Origin: Aeoliella mucimassa
Lineage (GTDB): Bacteria; Planctomycetota; Planctomycetia; Pirellulales; Lacipirellulaceae
Length of the DNA: 64,000 nt
Direction: 5' to 3'
Assembly (NCBI RefSeq): GCF_007748035.1
Contig: NZ_CP036278.1
Span: forward strand, 3,658,001-3,722,000
In this document: positions 1-9,158 of the stretch, in pieces
Numbering within the stretch: the first letter of the stretch is position 1
Layout: every line of letters begins with the position of its first letter
The notes under the pieces: generated by a model
What the model was told of the DNA's origin: nothing
Database searches by the model: none
What the model saw: the letters and a program-made list of their open reading frames with translations, nothing else
Made by a program: the position numbers and the translations under genes

Positions 1-1
1 T

Positions 2-367
2 GACCGGGCGGCCGTGTACTGCTACGCAGGCACCACCGCCGAACGCGCGCAGGAAACGCTCGACGTGACCCACGCCGAACTCGTCCGCCTGGGCGAAGGG
101 GTGCTGGTCGAAGAACTCGACCGTCTGAAGGCTCGCATCAAGAGCAGCTTGATCATGCAGCAGGAGTCGACCTCGTCGCGGGCGGGCTCGCTGGCTCGCG
201 ACTGGTATCACTTGCAGCGAGTGCGACCGTTGTCGGAAGTCTCGGCCAAGGTCGATGCACTGACTGCCGAGAGCATCAACGCGTTCCTCGCCGAGAACCC
301 TCCCCTTACGTTTACCGCCTTGACCTTGGGTCCCCAGCCGTTGGAGCTACCTGATGGAGTTTCGTAG
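2..367 (+). CDS. M16 family peptidase, C-terminal part (5' end outside window)
   Basis: The reading frame is open from the first bases and stops at 365-367, so only the last ~121 residues are visible. They resemble the C-terminal half-domain of insulinase-family (M16) zinc peptidases: a long helix with LARDWYHLQRVRPLSE, then a segment like 'AESINAFLAENPP' that matches the closing strand and helix of M16 domains. The next gene, a complete M16 peptidase, starts 14 bases before this one ends, so the two are translationally coupled. Paired M16 proteins often split into a catalytic and a non-catalytic subunit. Because the HxxEH region is outside the window, I cannot say which this is. Confidence 0.75.
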   Translation, partial: DRAAVYCYAGTTAERAQETLDVTHAELVRLGEGVLVEELDRLKARIKSSLIMQQESTSSRAGSLARDWYHLQRVRPLSEVSAKVDALTAESINAFLAENPPLTFTALTLGPQPLELPDGVS

Positions 368-1589
368 TCACCGACTTGAGAATGGCCTGGAGATCGTGGC
401 CGAGTGCAATCCCGAAGCCCTCTCGATGGGGCTGGGGTTCTTTGTGCGCACAGGATCGCGCGACGAAACCAGCGAGCTGGCTGGCATCAGCCACTTTCTC
501 GAGCACATGGTCTTCAAAGGCACTCCGCGACGCAGTGCCGACGATGTGAATCGCGAGTTCGACGAAATCGGCGCCCACTACAACGCGTTCACCAGCGAAG
601 AGAGCACGGTTTATTACGCCTCGGTGCTGCCCGAGTGCCAGTCGGCTGCGCTCGACATTCTGGCCGACATCATGCGGCCAAGTCTTCGCGAGAGCGACTT
701 CGAGATGGAAAAGAAGGTGATTGTCGAGGAGATTCAAATGTATCTCGACCAACCACCCTACGGCATGGACGATCGCATCAAACAACTCTGCTTCGGTGAT
801 CATCCGATTGCCAATAGCGTGATCGGTAGCGAGCAAAGTGTCACCGCACTGACCCCCGAGCAGATGCTGCTTTACCATCGCGATCGCTACTCTGCCGACA
901 ATCTGTTTATCGCCGCGGCAGGCAAAGTCGACTTCGACGCACTGGTTGCACAGGTCGAAGAGCTTTGCGGTGCCTGGGAATCAAGCGGCGCCGAGCGAGT
1001 GGTGCCGCCCGCGCGGTTGCACCCGCTTAGCGAGTGCAAAGTGAACTCCACCTGCACGCAAGAGTACGTACTACAACTGAGAAACGGTCCCGCGGCAGGT
1101 GACCACGATCGCTTTGCTGCCAAGTTGCTGACAACCGTCATCGGAGATGATTCCGGCAGTCGCATGTACTGGGATCTGGTCGATCCCGGCCTGGTCGAGA
1201 GCGCTAGCCTGGGACATTACGAGTACCAGGGCGTTGGCATGTTCTACACTTGGTTGGCCTGCGAACCCGAAGACACGGCCGACAACCTGGCGCGTCTGCA
1301 AGCGATTTACGAGAAGGTTGAACGCGAAGGGCTGGAAGCAGAAGAACTGCAGCAAGCCAAGAACAAGGTGAAGGCTCGGGTGGTACTGGGCAACGAACGC
1401 CCTCGCAGCCGACTGTTCAGCGTCGGCGGCAACTGGCTGCAACGACGCGAGTATCGCTCGATCACCGACGATCTCCAAGCGGTCGATGCGGTCACGCTCG
1501 ACGACCTGCTAGCCGTACTGGCCAAGTATCCGCTGTCGCAACATTCCACGGCCGCGGTGGGACCATTGAGTTCAATTGCTGGACTCTAA
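354..1589 (+). CDS. M16 family zinc metallopeptidase (processing-protease type)
   Basis: This is a 411-residue insulinase/pitrilysin-family protease. The inverted zinc motif HFLEH lies at residues 47-51 and the third ligand glutamate follows in VIVEEI near residue 125, the spacing expected for an active M16B enzyme. The second, non-catalytic half-domain carries DDSGSRMYWDLVDPGLVESA, typical of the substrate-binding lobe. The length is that of single-subunit bacterial M16B proteases, which act as dimers or with a non-catalytic partner. The upstream overlapping M16 fragment is the likely partner. No signal peptide is visible, so a cytoplasmic role in peptide processing or turnover is likely. 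The substrate cannot be told from sequence. Confidence 0.92.
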   Translation: MEFRSHRLENGLEIVAECNPEALSMGLGFFVRTGSRDETSELAGISHFLEHMVFKGTPRRSADDVNREFDEIGAHYNAFTSEESTVYYASVLPECQSAALDILADIMRPSLRESDFEMEKKVIVEEIQMYLDQPPYGMDDRIKQLCFGDHPIANSVIGSEQSVTALTPEQMLLYHRDRYSADNLFIAAAGKVDFDALVAQVEELCGAWESSGAERVVPPARLHPLSECKVNSTCTQEYVLQLRNGPAAGDHDRFAAKLLTTVIGDDSGSRMYWDLVDPGLVESASLGHYEYQGVGMFYTWLACEPEDTADNLARLQAIYEKVEREGLEAEELQQAKNKVKARVVLGNERPRSRLFSVGGNWLQRREYRSITDDLQAVDAVTLDDLLAVLAKYPLSQHSTAAVGPLSSIAGL

Positions 1590-1844
1590 GCGATCCGCTG
1601 CAAGAATCCAGTCGCTCCATTACAGCTGTCGGTTGCGTGCGCGGTCGTGCACTCAGGTACGCATTTGCACTCGGTGAGCTGTTTGTCGAGTCCGAAACTC
1701 GGACACCCGCTATTCCACGAATCGGCACAACAACTGCCGAGTTTCTTACAACCAGGCTCATCTTGCCGGATAGCGAACTTGTGAGCGTTCGCGCCCGCGA
1801 TTAACCTCAACGAATCACCCTTTCCTTCTCCCCGAGTGCTCACG

Positions 1845-4193
1845 ATGTTCCCTCCCAAGACTTACCTAATTTGCACACTACTGGTACTTGCCTCCACCAG
1901 CACTCAGGCGATCGCCGCGGACGAACGCCCCGTCGATCTGGTGAATCCTCAGATCGACACCCACAACTCGCGATGGTTTTACTTTTCGAGTGCTTGCCGC
2001 CCGTTCGGCATGGTGAACCTGAGTCCCGATACGCAAACCAAAGGGACTTGGAAATCGGGATACTTGTACGGTGATAAGAAGATTCGCTGCTTCAGTCACA
2101 TCCACGCCTGGCAGTTGGCCGGCATTCCCGTAATGCCGACCGTCGGCGAGTTCCAAGGGCACAAAGGAATGAACGCCTACCAGTCGGAATACTCCCACGA
2201 CAGCGAAGTCGCTCGCCCTGGCTACCACAAGGTGGTGCTCGACAGGTACAAGATCACGGCCGAACTCACTTCGACGTGCCGAGTGGGGATGCACCGATAC
2301 ACGTTTCCTGCGAGCGACGACACGTACGTGTTGTTCGACACCGGAGCGTTCCTCGCCCACGGGCCGATGATCACGTCGCGTATCGAGCAGGTGAACGATC
2401 GCGAAATCACCGGTCGCGTGTTGATGGGAGGAACCGATCGCCGGCCGAAAGATACCTACGTTTACTTTGTCGCCCAGTTCGATAAACCCTTCCGCCAACT
2501 CATTGGCTGGCGCGATGGCAAGCTACTTGGCGAGTCGAACATGGTCGATGGCCCCAACTCCGGCGCGGCAGTCAAGTTCACTACCAGCGAAGGCGAAGCC
2601 GTGCAGATGAAGCTGGCGCTGTCGTACACCAGCATCGATGGAGCCCGCAAAAACCTGAAAAGCGAGCTACCGCATTGGGACTTCGACCGCGTCCGGCGTG
2701 AGTCCGACCAAGAGTGGAACCAATGGCTCAGCCGCATTCAAATCACCGGCGGCACGCCCGAACAGCGGGTGAAGTTCTATTCCGACCTCTGGCATGCGCT
2801 GCTCGGTCGCAGGATCGTAAGCGATGTCGATGGTAGCTATTGCGACATGACTGGTAGCGAGCCCAGAGTGCGTCGCAAGCGACTCGGCGCGGATGGCAAG
2901 CCGCTATTCCCCCACTACAACTTCGACGCTTTGTGGGGAAGTCACTGGTCGATCAACATCCTGTGGTCGCTCGTGTATCCCGAAGTGATGGATGGCACCT
3001 GCGAGACGATGGTCGACATGTATCGCGATGGGGGACTCATCCCCCGCGGACCGTCCGGCGGCAACTACACCTACGTGATGATCGGCGATCCCGCGGTGTC
3101 GTTCTTTGCCTGTGCATACAACAAAGGTATTCGTGGGTACGACGCGCAAACCGCCTACGAAGGCTTGCGGAAGAATGCCTTCGTAGGGGGCATCCGCGAC
3201 CACGCTGGCTACGAAGACGACCACCCCGCAACCGGCGGCGGTATGAAGTACTACGTCGAGCGGGGTTATGTTCCGGAAGGAGTGGAAGGCAAAGGGGGCC
3301 ATCGCGACGGAGCAGCCATGACTCTCGAATACGCCTACCAGGACTGGTGCCTGGCTCAACTCGCCAAAGGCATGGGCAAGCAGGACGACTACGAGTTCTT
3401 CGCTACGCGATCGCAGAACTACCGCAAACTTTGGGATGCCAAGAGCAAGCTAATGCGGCCTCGTGAAAAGTCCGGCGAGTGGATTGCCGACTTCAAGCCG
3501 ATTGCCAAGGGAGCCAGCACCAAAGGCTTTTGCGAGAGCAATAGCATGATCTACTCGAACTACGTTCCGCACGACATGGCGGGACTTATCGAGATGTTTG
3601 GCGGTCCCGAAGCCTATCGCGACTTTTTGAACCACTCGTTCGAAGCGAGCGAAGACCAACACTACCAGGCTCCACATGGCGAGCACGCGAGCCGCTTGGT
3701 GGACTACGACAACCAGCCCGGCACGGCGATGGCCCATTTGTTTAACTACTGTGGTGCCCCTTGGCTTTCGCAAAAATGGGTTCGCAAAGTTAAACTGGAA
3801 GCGTTCGCGGGCACCACTCCCTACGCTGGTTACAATGGCGACGAGGACCAGGGTCAAATGGGTGCCCTAGGAGTGTTGATGGCCATCGGATTGTTCGAGG
3901 TCGACGGTGGAGCCTCGGTCGATCCGATCTACGAATTAACGTCCCCCTTGTTCGATCGGGTCACGATTCAGTTTGATCGCCGGTATTACGATGGCGATCA
4001 GCTGACGATCACGACGCAACACAATTCTGCGGAGAACGTTTACATTCAAAATACAGAGTGGAATGCTTCGCCGCTTAATCGTTGCTGGCTATCGCATCGC
4101 GACGTCGTTCAAGGAGGCCAGCTCGATTTCACTCTTGGCCCGCAACCGAACAAGCAATGGGGACTCGAAGAGGCTCCTGGCATCGCTCCCTAA
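1845..4193 (+). CDS. GH92 family alpha-mannosidase-like glycoside hydrolase
   Basis: This is a secreted glycosidase of about 782 residues. The start at 1845 is chosen over an in-frame GTG at 1836 because it places a good signal peptide at the N-terminus (TYLICTLLVLASTSTQAIA, cut before ADERP). The mature protein begins DLVNPQIDTHNS and FGMVNLSPDT, the N-terminal lectin-like domain signature of GH92. The (alpha/alpha)6 catalytic domain shows NFDALWGSHWS, a GPSGGNYTYVMIGDP stretch and AGYNGDEDQGQMGALGV, the family motif usually written GNEDxGQMSA; here the Asn is Asp. GH92 enzymes are calcium-dependent exo-alpha-mannosidases that act on N-glycans or mannans. The gene stands alone with no SusC/D partners. 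Linkage specificity is unknown. Confidence 0.9.
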   Translation: MFPPKTYLICTLLVLASTSTQAIAADERPVDLVNPQIDTHNSRWFYFSSACRPFGMVNLSPDTQTKGTWKSGYLYGDKKIRCFSHIHAWQLAGIPVMPTVGEFQGHKGMNAYQSEYSHDSEVARPGYHKVVLDRYKITAELTSTCRVGMHRYTFPASDDTYVLFDTGAFLAHGPMITSRIEQVNDREITGRVLMGGTDRRPKDTYVYFVAQFDKPFRQLIGWRDGKLLGESNMVDGPNSGAAVKFTTSEGEAVQMKLALSYTSIDGARKNLKSELPHWDFDRVRRESDQEWNQWLSRIQITGGTPEQRVKFYSDLWHALLGRRIVSDVDGSYCDMTGSEPRVRRKRLGADGKPLFPHYNFDALWGSHWSINILWSLVYPEVMDGTCETMVDMYRDGGLIPRGPSGGNYTYVMIGDPAVSFFACAYNKGIRGYDAQTAYEGLRKNAFVGGIRDHAGYEDDHPATGGGMKYYVERGYVPEGVEGKGGHRDGAAMTLEYAYQDWCLAQLAKGMGKQDDYEFFATRSQNYRKLWDAKSKLMRPREKSGEWIADFKPIAKGASTKGFCESNSMIYSNYVPHDMAGLIEMFGGPEAYRDFLNHSFEASEDQHYQAPHGEHASRLVDYDNQPGTAMAHLFNYCGAPWLSQKWVRKVKLEAFAGTTPYAGYNGDEDQGQMGALGVLMAIGLFEVDGGASVDPIYELTSPLFDRVTIQFDRRYYDGDQLTITTQHNSAENVYIQNTEWNASPLNRCWLSHRDVVQGGQLDFTLGPQPNKQWGLEEAPGIAP

Positions 4194-4214
4194 CCGCAGC
4201 GTTGTCCAAACGCC

Positions 4215-4517
4215 ATGGCTCCAGCAACGAACAACCTCCACGCAGGATGGACTGCGGCGATCTATGCAGCGGTCGCCCATCTACTCTACATGCTGATCGC
4301 ACCAGGTCACACAGCGAGTGGACCCGAACCACTCGACGAAGCAAGCCTGGCTTGCGCGATAGCGGTATTCGTGATCGGCATCACTTTCTGCGCACGGGCG
4401 GGGATGCAACCGGGATGGGCCGCTCGCTTGCTGGCGGTCATGGCCTTGTTGGTGCATCTCTATTGGGCTCGGATGCTGGTTAATCACCTGCCAGTTGGTA
4501 ATCGTTGGCCTTGGTAG
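4215..4517 (+). CDS. Small hypothetical membrane protein
   Basis: I do not recognise this 100-residue protein. It starts 21 bases after the GH92 stop on the same strand. Three hydrophobic stretches are visible (about residues 11-29, 43-60 and 68-85), separated by a short acidic loop (GPEPLDEAS) and a positively charged turn (ARAGMQPGWAARL), so a three-helix inner-membrane protein is plausible. Many planctomycete genomes carry such short lineage-specific membrane proteins. The reverse strand also has open frames here, so coding status is likely but not certain. No function is assigned. Confidence 0.5.
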   Translation: MAPATNNLHAGWTAAIYAAVAHLLYMLIAPGHTASGPEPLDEASLACAIAVFVIGITFCARAGMQPGWAARLLAVMALLVHLYWARMLVNHLPVGNRWPW

Positions 4518-4547
4518 CGCCCTCCGATCCTGATTACGCTGATAAAA

Positions 4548-6413
4548 CTAGAAGTCGGTGAGCGATTTCGGCGGCAGCGACATCCTCAACGCGTTGAGCA
4601 CCGCCAGCACGTCGATGATCTCCTGTGACACCGCACCCGCAACGGGTGGTAGCAATCCCACCGCGGCGAATCCCATACCAACTACGCTCAAGGCCATGCC
4701 ACCGATGGCGCTCTGCAGGGCGATTTTCCGCATCCGCTGACTAATGTGCATGAACTCGTCGACCTTCTCGAGCGAGCTATCGAGAATCACCACGCCGGCC
4801 GCTTCGGTCGTTACATCGCTGTTCTGACCGATGGCCACGCCGACCGTCGCAGCCAGTAGTGCTGGGGCATCGTTGATTCCGTCGCCCACGAACATGGTAC
4901 TCGCCTTGGCGTTCTCCTGTTCGACGATGGCCACCTTTTGCTCAGGGCTTTGACTGGCGAAGATTTGCGAGATTCCGACCCGCTCGGCCAGGTGTTCGAC
5001 CTCCGACGAGCGATCGCCAGAGACTAAAAGCACCTTCTCGAAGCGATGCATCGGCTCCAAGTGGTGGATGAACTGCGCCCCTTCGCGGCGCGGCTCGTCG
5101 CGAAAACGATAAATGCCCGCCAGCTTGTCGTCGACCACGAGCACGCACTCGGTTCCGCCGATCGATTCAGGCAGTTGTTCGGCCCCCTGCGGATCCGCCT
5201 TCGCGTAAAGCTTACGACTGGTAATCCACACGTTGTGGTTTCCAACCCGACCGCGGAGCCCCTCGCCGGGGCGTTCGCTGATTTCATGCACCTCGCGGAG
5301 TGCGATTTGCTCCTTGCGAACCGTCTCGGCAATGGCTTGCGACAGAGGGTGCTTCGAGTACCGCTCGACGCTGCCAGCCAGACTCAATAGTTCGCTACGC
5401 TTGATATCGCCGGCGATGATTTGTTCGGTCAACTGTGGCCGACCATAGGTAAGAGTCCCTGTTTTGTCAAAAATCGCAGTGCGGCACGAGTCAATGCGTT
5501 CGAGCACCACGGGGTCTTTGATCACGATACCCCGCTTCGCCGCCAGAGAGATGGCGCCGATGATAGCGACCGGAATCGCGATTAATAGCGGGCAGGGAGT
5601 CGCCACGACCAGCACCGCCAGAAATCGTACCGGCTGGCCGCTGATCGCCCAGGCGATGCCGGCGATTGCCAGCGCCAGCGGGGTGTACCAGGCGCCAAGC
5701 TGGTCGCCGAGTCGGCGGAGCTTGGGCCGCCGCTGCTGGGTGGTTTGCATCACTTCCATGATCTTCGCGTAACGCGAATCGACCGCCAGCTTGGTTGCCT
5801 GAATCGTGAGGGCCGACTCACCATTCACCGCGCCCGAAAGGACTTCGGCCCCTGGTGTTTTCGACATCATGTAGGGTTCGCCGGTCAGGTACGATTCGTC
5901 CATCACCCCATGGCCTTCGATCACCACTCCGTCGATCGGGCAGATCTCGTGAGGCAGCACCACCAGCTCGTCGCCTGGCACCACCGCGTCGAGCGGGATG
6001 TCTTCGAGTGTCGATTCGCTCTTGCGATGTGCGACGGTTGGCATCCGCTTTGCCAAGGCTTCCAGCACCGACGAAGCGCTGCGTACCGCGAAGGCTTCGA
6101 GGGCCTCGCCACCTGAGAGCATTAGCACCACGAGCGTTCCAGCGAGGTACTCGCCGAGCACGGTTGCGGTGAGAATCGAAATGCCCGCCAGCAGGTCCGA
6201 TCCAAACTCGCCGCGAAAGAGTTTGCCAAGCAGCTCCCCAACCAACGGAATACCACCAAGCCCCAAGGCAACCAGCAGCGGCCATTTCGCAAGCTCAGTG
6301 TCGGCACTCGGGCCGAAACGAAGCACCAGATGAACCACAATCGCCACGATCGCCAGCGCGGCAATCAGATACTGCCGAAGCGACCAGAGATACCCAAGAG
6401 AAAATCGATTCAT
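4548..6413 (-). CDS. Heavy-metal P1B-type ATPase with a TPC transmembrane motif
   Basis: This 621-residue metal-translocating P-type ATPase has all core motifs: TGEP (177-180, actuator), ATPCPLLIA (TPC at 272-274 in the ion-binding membrane helix), DKTGTLT (phosphorylated Asp 316), HPLSQA (nucleotide-binding His-Pro) and [10 protein letters not shown] near residue 515. There are membrane helices before the actuator and two at the C-terminus. The N-terminal CxxC metal-binding domain of Cu+ and Zn/Cd pumps is absent, and the usual CPC is replaced by TPC. In the published P1B groupings, non-CPC motifs go with other metals, such as Co or Ni/Fe. The transported metal is therefore left open. The gene is single and convergent with the small membrane gene at 4215-4517. 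Confidence 0.92.
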   Translation of the reverse strand: MNRFSLGYLWSLRQYLIAALAIVAIVVHLVLRFGPSADTELAKWPLLVALGLGGIPLVGELLGKLFRGEFGSDLLAGISILTATVLGEYLAGTLVVLMLSGGEALEAFAVRSASSVLEALAKRMPTVAHRKSESTLEDIPLDAVVPGDELVVLPHEICPIDGVVIEGHGVMDESYLTGEPYMMSKTPGAEVLSGAVNGESALTIQATKLAVDSRYAKIMEVMQTTQQRRPKLRRLGDQLGAWYTPLALAIAGIAWAISGQPVRFLAVLVVATPCPLLIAIPVAIIGAISLAAKRGIVIKDPVVLERIDSCRTAIFDKTGTLTYGRPQLTEQIIAGDIKRSELLSLAGSVERYSKHPLSQAIAETVRKEQIALREVHEISERPGEGLRGRVGNHNVWITSRKLYAKADPQGAEQLPESIGGTECVLVVDDKLAGIYRFRDEPRREGAQFIHHLEPMHRFEKVLLVSGDRSSEVEHLAERVGISQIFASQSPEQKVAIVEQENAKASTMFVGDGINDAPALLAATVGVAIGQNSDVTTEAAGVVILDSSLEKVDEFMHISQRMRKIALQSAIGGMALSVVGMGFAAVGLLPPVAGAVSQEIIDVLAVLNALRMSLPPKSLTDF

Positions 6414-6686
6414 CGACCGTAGCCACTAAAGATTAAGAAACAGCTGAGAAGCACTGTTCGCATCTTATCACTCGCGCACTGATTGCAGAAGTTGCGAAGC
6501 CACCCGCGGAGCGCAATTCATCTGTCCAGTGGATAGCGTTTGAGATTGAGACTGAGACCAATGCTCGAAACGTGCTGTCGAGTTGACTAAATGGCGGCTA
6601 ACCCTACAGTGAACATGGCCAATTGCCACCGCAGGCGGCGATGTATTGTTTGTGTTCCCCCCACCACCATTGCGACAGGAGTTGCC

Positions 6687-7103
6687 ATGCCTTCGCCGAT
6701 CGTTCCGACGCTCAAATACAACGATGCCGCTGCTGCTATCGAATGGCTGTGCAAGGCGTTTGGATTTAAGCAGCACCTGGTCGTGCCTGGTGAGAACCAC
6801 AAGATCGATCACGCACAACTTACTTACCGGGATGGCATGATCATGCTCGGTTCGGTGCGCAACACCGAGCTTGATGGTCTCCAAAAGCTACCCTCGGCCG
6901 TTGGTGGAGTGTGCACTCAGAGCGCGTACGTGGTAGTGAACGATGTCGACGCCCATCACGCTCGCGCGGTAGCAGCAGGTGCAAAGGTGGTGATGCCCCC
7001 GACTGATCAAGATTACGGTGGTCGGCATTACTCTTGCTACGACCTGGAAGGCCACCTCTGGCATTTTGGTTCGTACAACCCGTGGGCGGAGCCGTCGGCA
7101 TAA
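6687..7103 (+). CDS. VOC family protein (glyoxalase / PhnB-like)
   Basis: This is a 138-residue vicinal-oxygen-chelate fold protein. The start at 6687 is preceded by an AGGAG Shine-Dalgarno at the right distance; the frame is open further upstream, but that part does not look like protein. The sequence starts PSPIVPTLKYNDAAAAIEW, the classic first beta-alpha-beta module, with GFKQHLVVPG and a second module ending YSCYDLEGHLWHFGSYNPW. This is the 'glyoxalase/bleomycin resistance/PhnB' branch, whose members bind small metabolites and often lack a known reaction. An intrinsic terminator at 7101-7128 separates it from the convergent oxidoreductase gene. Confidence 0.85.
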   Translation: MPSPIVPTLKYNDAAAAIEWLCKAFGFKQHLVVPGENHKIDHAQLTYRDGMIMLGSVRNTELDGLQKLPSAVGGVCTQSAYVVVNDVDAHHARAVAAGAKVVMPPTDQDYGGRHYSCYDLEGHLWHFGSYNPWAEPSA

Positions 7104-7128
7104 AAAAACCCGGGACTTTCGTCCCGGG
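7101..7128 (-). terminator. Intrinsic terminator for the Gfo/Idh gene
   Basis: A perfect 8-bp stem (CCCGGGAC / GTCCCGGG, 7109-7116 and 7121-7128) with a TTTC loop is flanked on its left by seven A residues. Read on the minus strand this is a GC-rich hairpin followed by T7, the canonical Rho-independent form. It lies about 70 bases past the stop of the minus-strand oxidoreductase and may also limit read-through from the VOC gene. Confidence 0.85.
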
Positions 7129-7196
7129 CTGAGGGTGGTTTGCTTGTGGGGTCGTACGGAGGACGTACGGCAACCTTTGCTTGAGCCAATTGGCTA

Positions 7197-9047
7197 CTAG
7201 GCGACGTTGTCGCTACCAGCTTGGGGAGCACCAAAGTTGCTCTTGCCGATGTCGCTCGCCTTGCGAGGCGTGGGGCCGGTCGGCACAGCATCGTTATCGA
7301 TATCGAACCAGGCGGGATCGAACCCGATCTTCTGCTGCTGTTCCATCGCCATGTTGCTGGTGAGCGCGATAATCGCGTCGGCCATGGCGACCTTGGGATG
7401 GCAGTGCAGCGTTTCGGCAGGCTTGTTGTTCTTGATGCACCAAGCCCAGTGTTCGATCTCTTCCTGGTAGCCGCGGCTGATGTCCTTGGGGGCCGCTGCA
7501 GCCACTGCACCGCCGCCGCCGGTTTCGTAGCTGTCGACCACCGCATCGCGATCGACCTTTACGTTGGTCGGCTTCTTACCACCGATAAGGTAGGTTTCGC
7601 TTTCCTTCTCAAGGATCAGCGTACCGTCGGTACCCATGACCACTTCGCCATAGCCACCGTAACCGTTGCCGTTGATCGACGAGTAGGTGACGACCACCTT
7701 CTTGTTCGGATCGGCCACCGGCCTCGTCGGATCGTCGTCTTCGAAATAGCCCTTACCGGGATACTCGAAGGTGCAGTAGACGTGGTCGTCGATGTCGCGA
7801 TTCTCGGGATACAGGTGACGTCCACCCACGCCGGTGACGCTGAGCGGATGCACCTTGACGTGTCCCTTGAACTGGGCGGAGATGAAGATGCCCGAGGCAT
7901 CGAGCTGATGGCTGCCAAGTTCGGCCATCAAACCACCACCAGTGCGGTTCCACAGACGCCAGCGAATCAACTCTTCCAACGGCGAGCAATTGTAGCCACC
8001 TGGTAGCGAATGCGATTGATAACCATACGAAGCCGCATTCACACCGGCATCTTCGATAATCTTATCAAGCTGAGTCAGGCACTTGATCCAGCCTTCCTTC
8101 TCCTTACCAGTGATGCTCGGATTATCGACCCGGCTCTTCACACTCTTGTGCTTCGAGACCACTCCGTGCAGGTCGATAAAGGCTTCCTCGGCTGCTTGCG
8201 CGGCGGCAACGGCTTTCTTGTCGCCGGTCTTCTTGGCTTCGGCAGTCTGCTTGCGAAGTTCACGCAGACCGATGTCGAAGTCGCGATACCAGAACTCATC
8301 CTTCGGCTCCGGCAACGATGGACGCCAGCTATCGGCAGTGCGGTGCCATTGAGCACGAATGTGATGGATGTCGCCGATCACGCCTTGCTGAATGGTGTCG
8401 ACCGCGTTGGCATACAACACGCTGTAGTGACGCTGATGGCCGGTGGCCAGCAACTTACCAGTGTCGGCAGCTACGCGGGCCATTTCCTTACACTCACCCA
8501 CGCTGTGGGCCATGAGCTTTTCGGTCAGCACGTGCTTGCCAGCCAGCATGGCGTCGATCGCACAGGGAGCGTGCAACCAAAGCGGCAACGCGATGATCAC
8601 CGCTTCGATTTCGTCGTCTTCCAGAAGCTGGTTGTAACCTTCGGTGTAAACCTTTACTTCCTTGCGGGCGTCGTCTTCCGTCTTCCAGTTGCGCGACTTG
8701 CCATACACGCTCAGCAAACCGGGACGCGCTGGTTGGCCTTTTTCGTTCGGCCAGTCGCCATTAAAGGCACGCCAGACGTTGGAAGGGCGAATGTCGCAGA
8801 TCGCTTTGACATCGATGAACTCGGGGTTCAACGCACCGATCAGCACGTTGCCTTCGTCGCCGGTGCCGATGATGCCGACGCGTAGCGGCTCTTCGACTTT
8901 ACCATAGGCAAAGTAAGCTCCACCGAGTCCGGCGGCCGAAGTTGCAGCGGCTGCAGAGATACCTTTAAGGAATCCGCGACGATTGACCATTAAGGTCTCG
9001 TCGTAGTGCAGCTTGGCTTCTTTCTTTTGTTCGTCGGTAAAATGCAT
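7197..9047 (-). CDS. Gfo/Idh/MocA family oxidoreductase with Tat signal
   Basis: This is a 616-residue NAD(P)-dependent oxidoreductase. Residues 21-50 hold a twin-arginine signal (NRRGFLKGIS followed by an Ala/Gly-rich core), so it is predicted to be exported folded. The Rossmann domain begins LRVGIIGTGDEGNVLIGAL, and the EKLMAHSVGECKEM stretch sits where other family members have the EKP motif. The protein is far longer than the usual 330-450 residues; an insertion rich in Lys and Ala (about 260-330) and a long C-terminal domain account for this. Planctomycetes have many such exported paralogues, probably acting on sugars or sugar acids. A DoxX-like membrane protein lies 111 bases upstream on the same strand. 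The substrate is unknown. Confidence 0.9.
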   Translation of the reverse strand: MHFTDEQKKEAKLHYDETLMVNRRGFLKGISAAAATSAAGLGGAYFAYGKVEEPLRVGIIGTGDEGNVLIGALNPEFIDVKAICDIRPSNVWRAFNGDWPNEKGQPARPGLLSVYGKSRNWKTEDDARKEVKVYTEGYNQLLEDDEIEAVIIALPLWLHAPCAIDAMLAGKHVLTEKLMAHSVGECKEMARVAADTGKLLATGHQRHYSVLYANAVDTIQQGVIGDIHHIRAQWHRTADSWRPSLPEPKDEFWYRDFDIGLRELRKQTAEAKKTGDKKAVAAAQAAEEAFIDLHGVVSKHKSVKSRVDNPSITGKEKEGWIKCLTQLDKIIEDAGVNAASYGYQSHSLPGGYNCSPLEELIRWRLWNRTGGGLMAELGSHQLDASGIFISAQFKGHVKVHPLSVTGVGGRHLYPENRDIDDHVYCTFEYPGKGYFEDDDPTRPVADPNKKVVVTYSSINGNGYGGYGEVVMGTDGTLILEKESETYLIGGKKPTNVKVDRDAVVDSYETGGGGAVAAAAPKDISRGYQEEIEHWAWCIKNNKPAETLHCHPKVAMADAIIALTSNMAMEQQQKIGFDPAWFDIDNDAVPTGPTPRKASDIGKSNFGAPQAGSDNVA

Positions 9048-9158
9048 CGCCTGAAACCTCCAGCGATTGATCTAATGGAAATGGCTCGTGGCCGGTAGTT
9101 TTAAGATGGAACGATGATGTTGTTTCGAGTGGCCACGCTTAAAATGGCCAGCCGGAGC

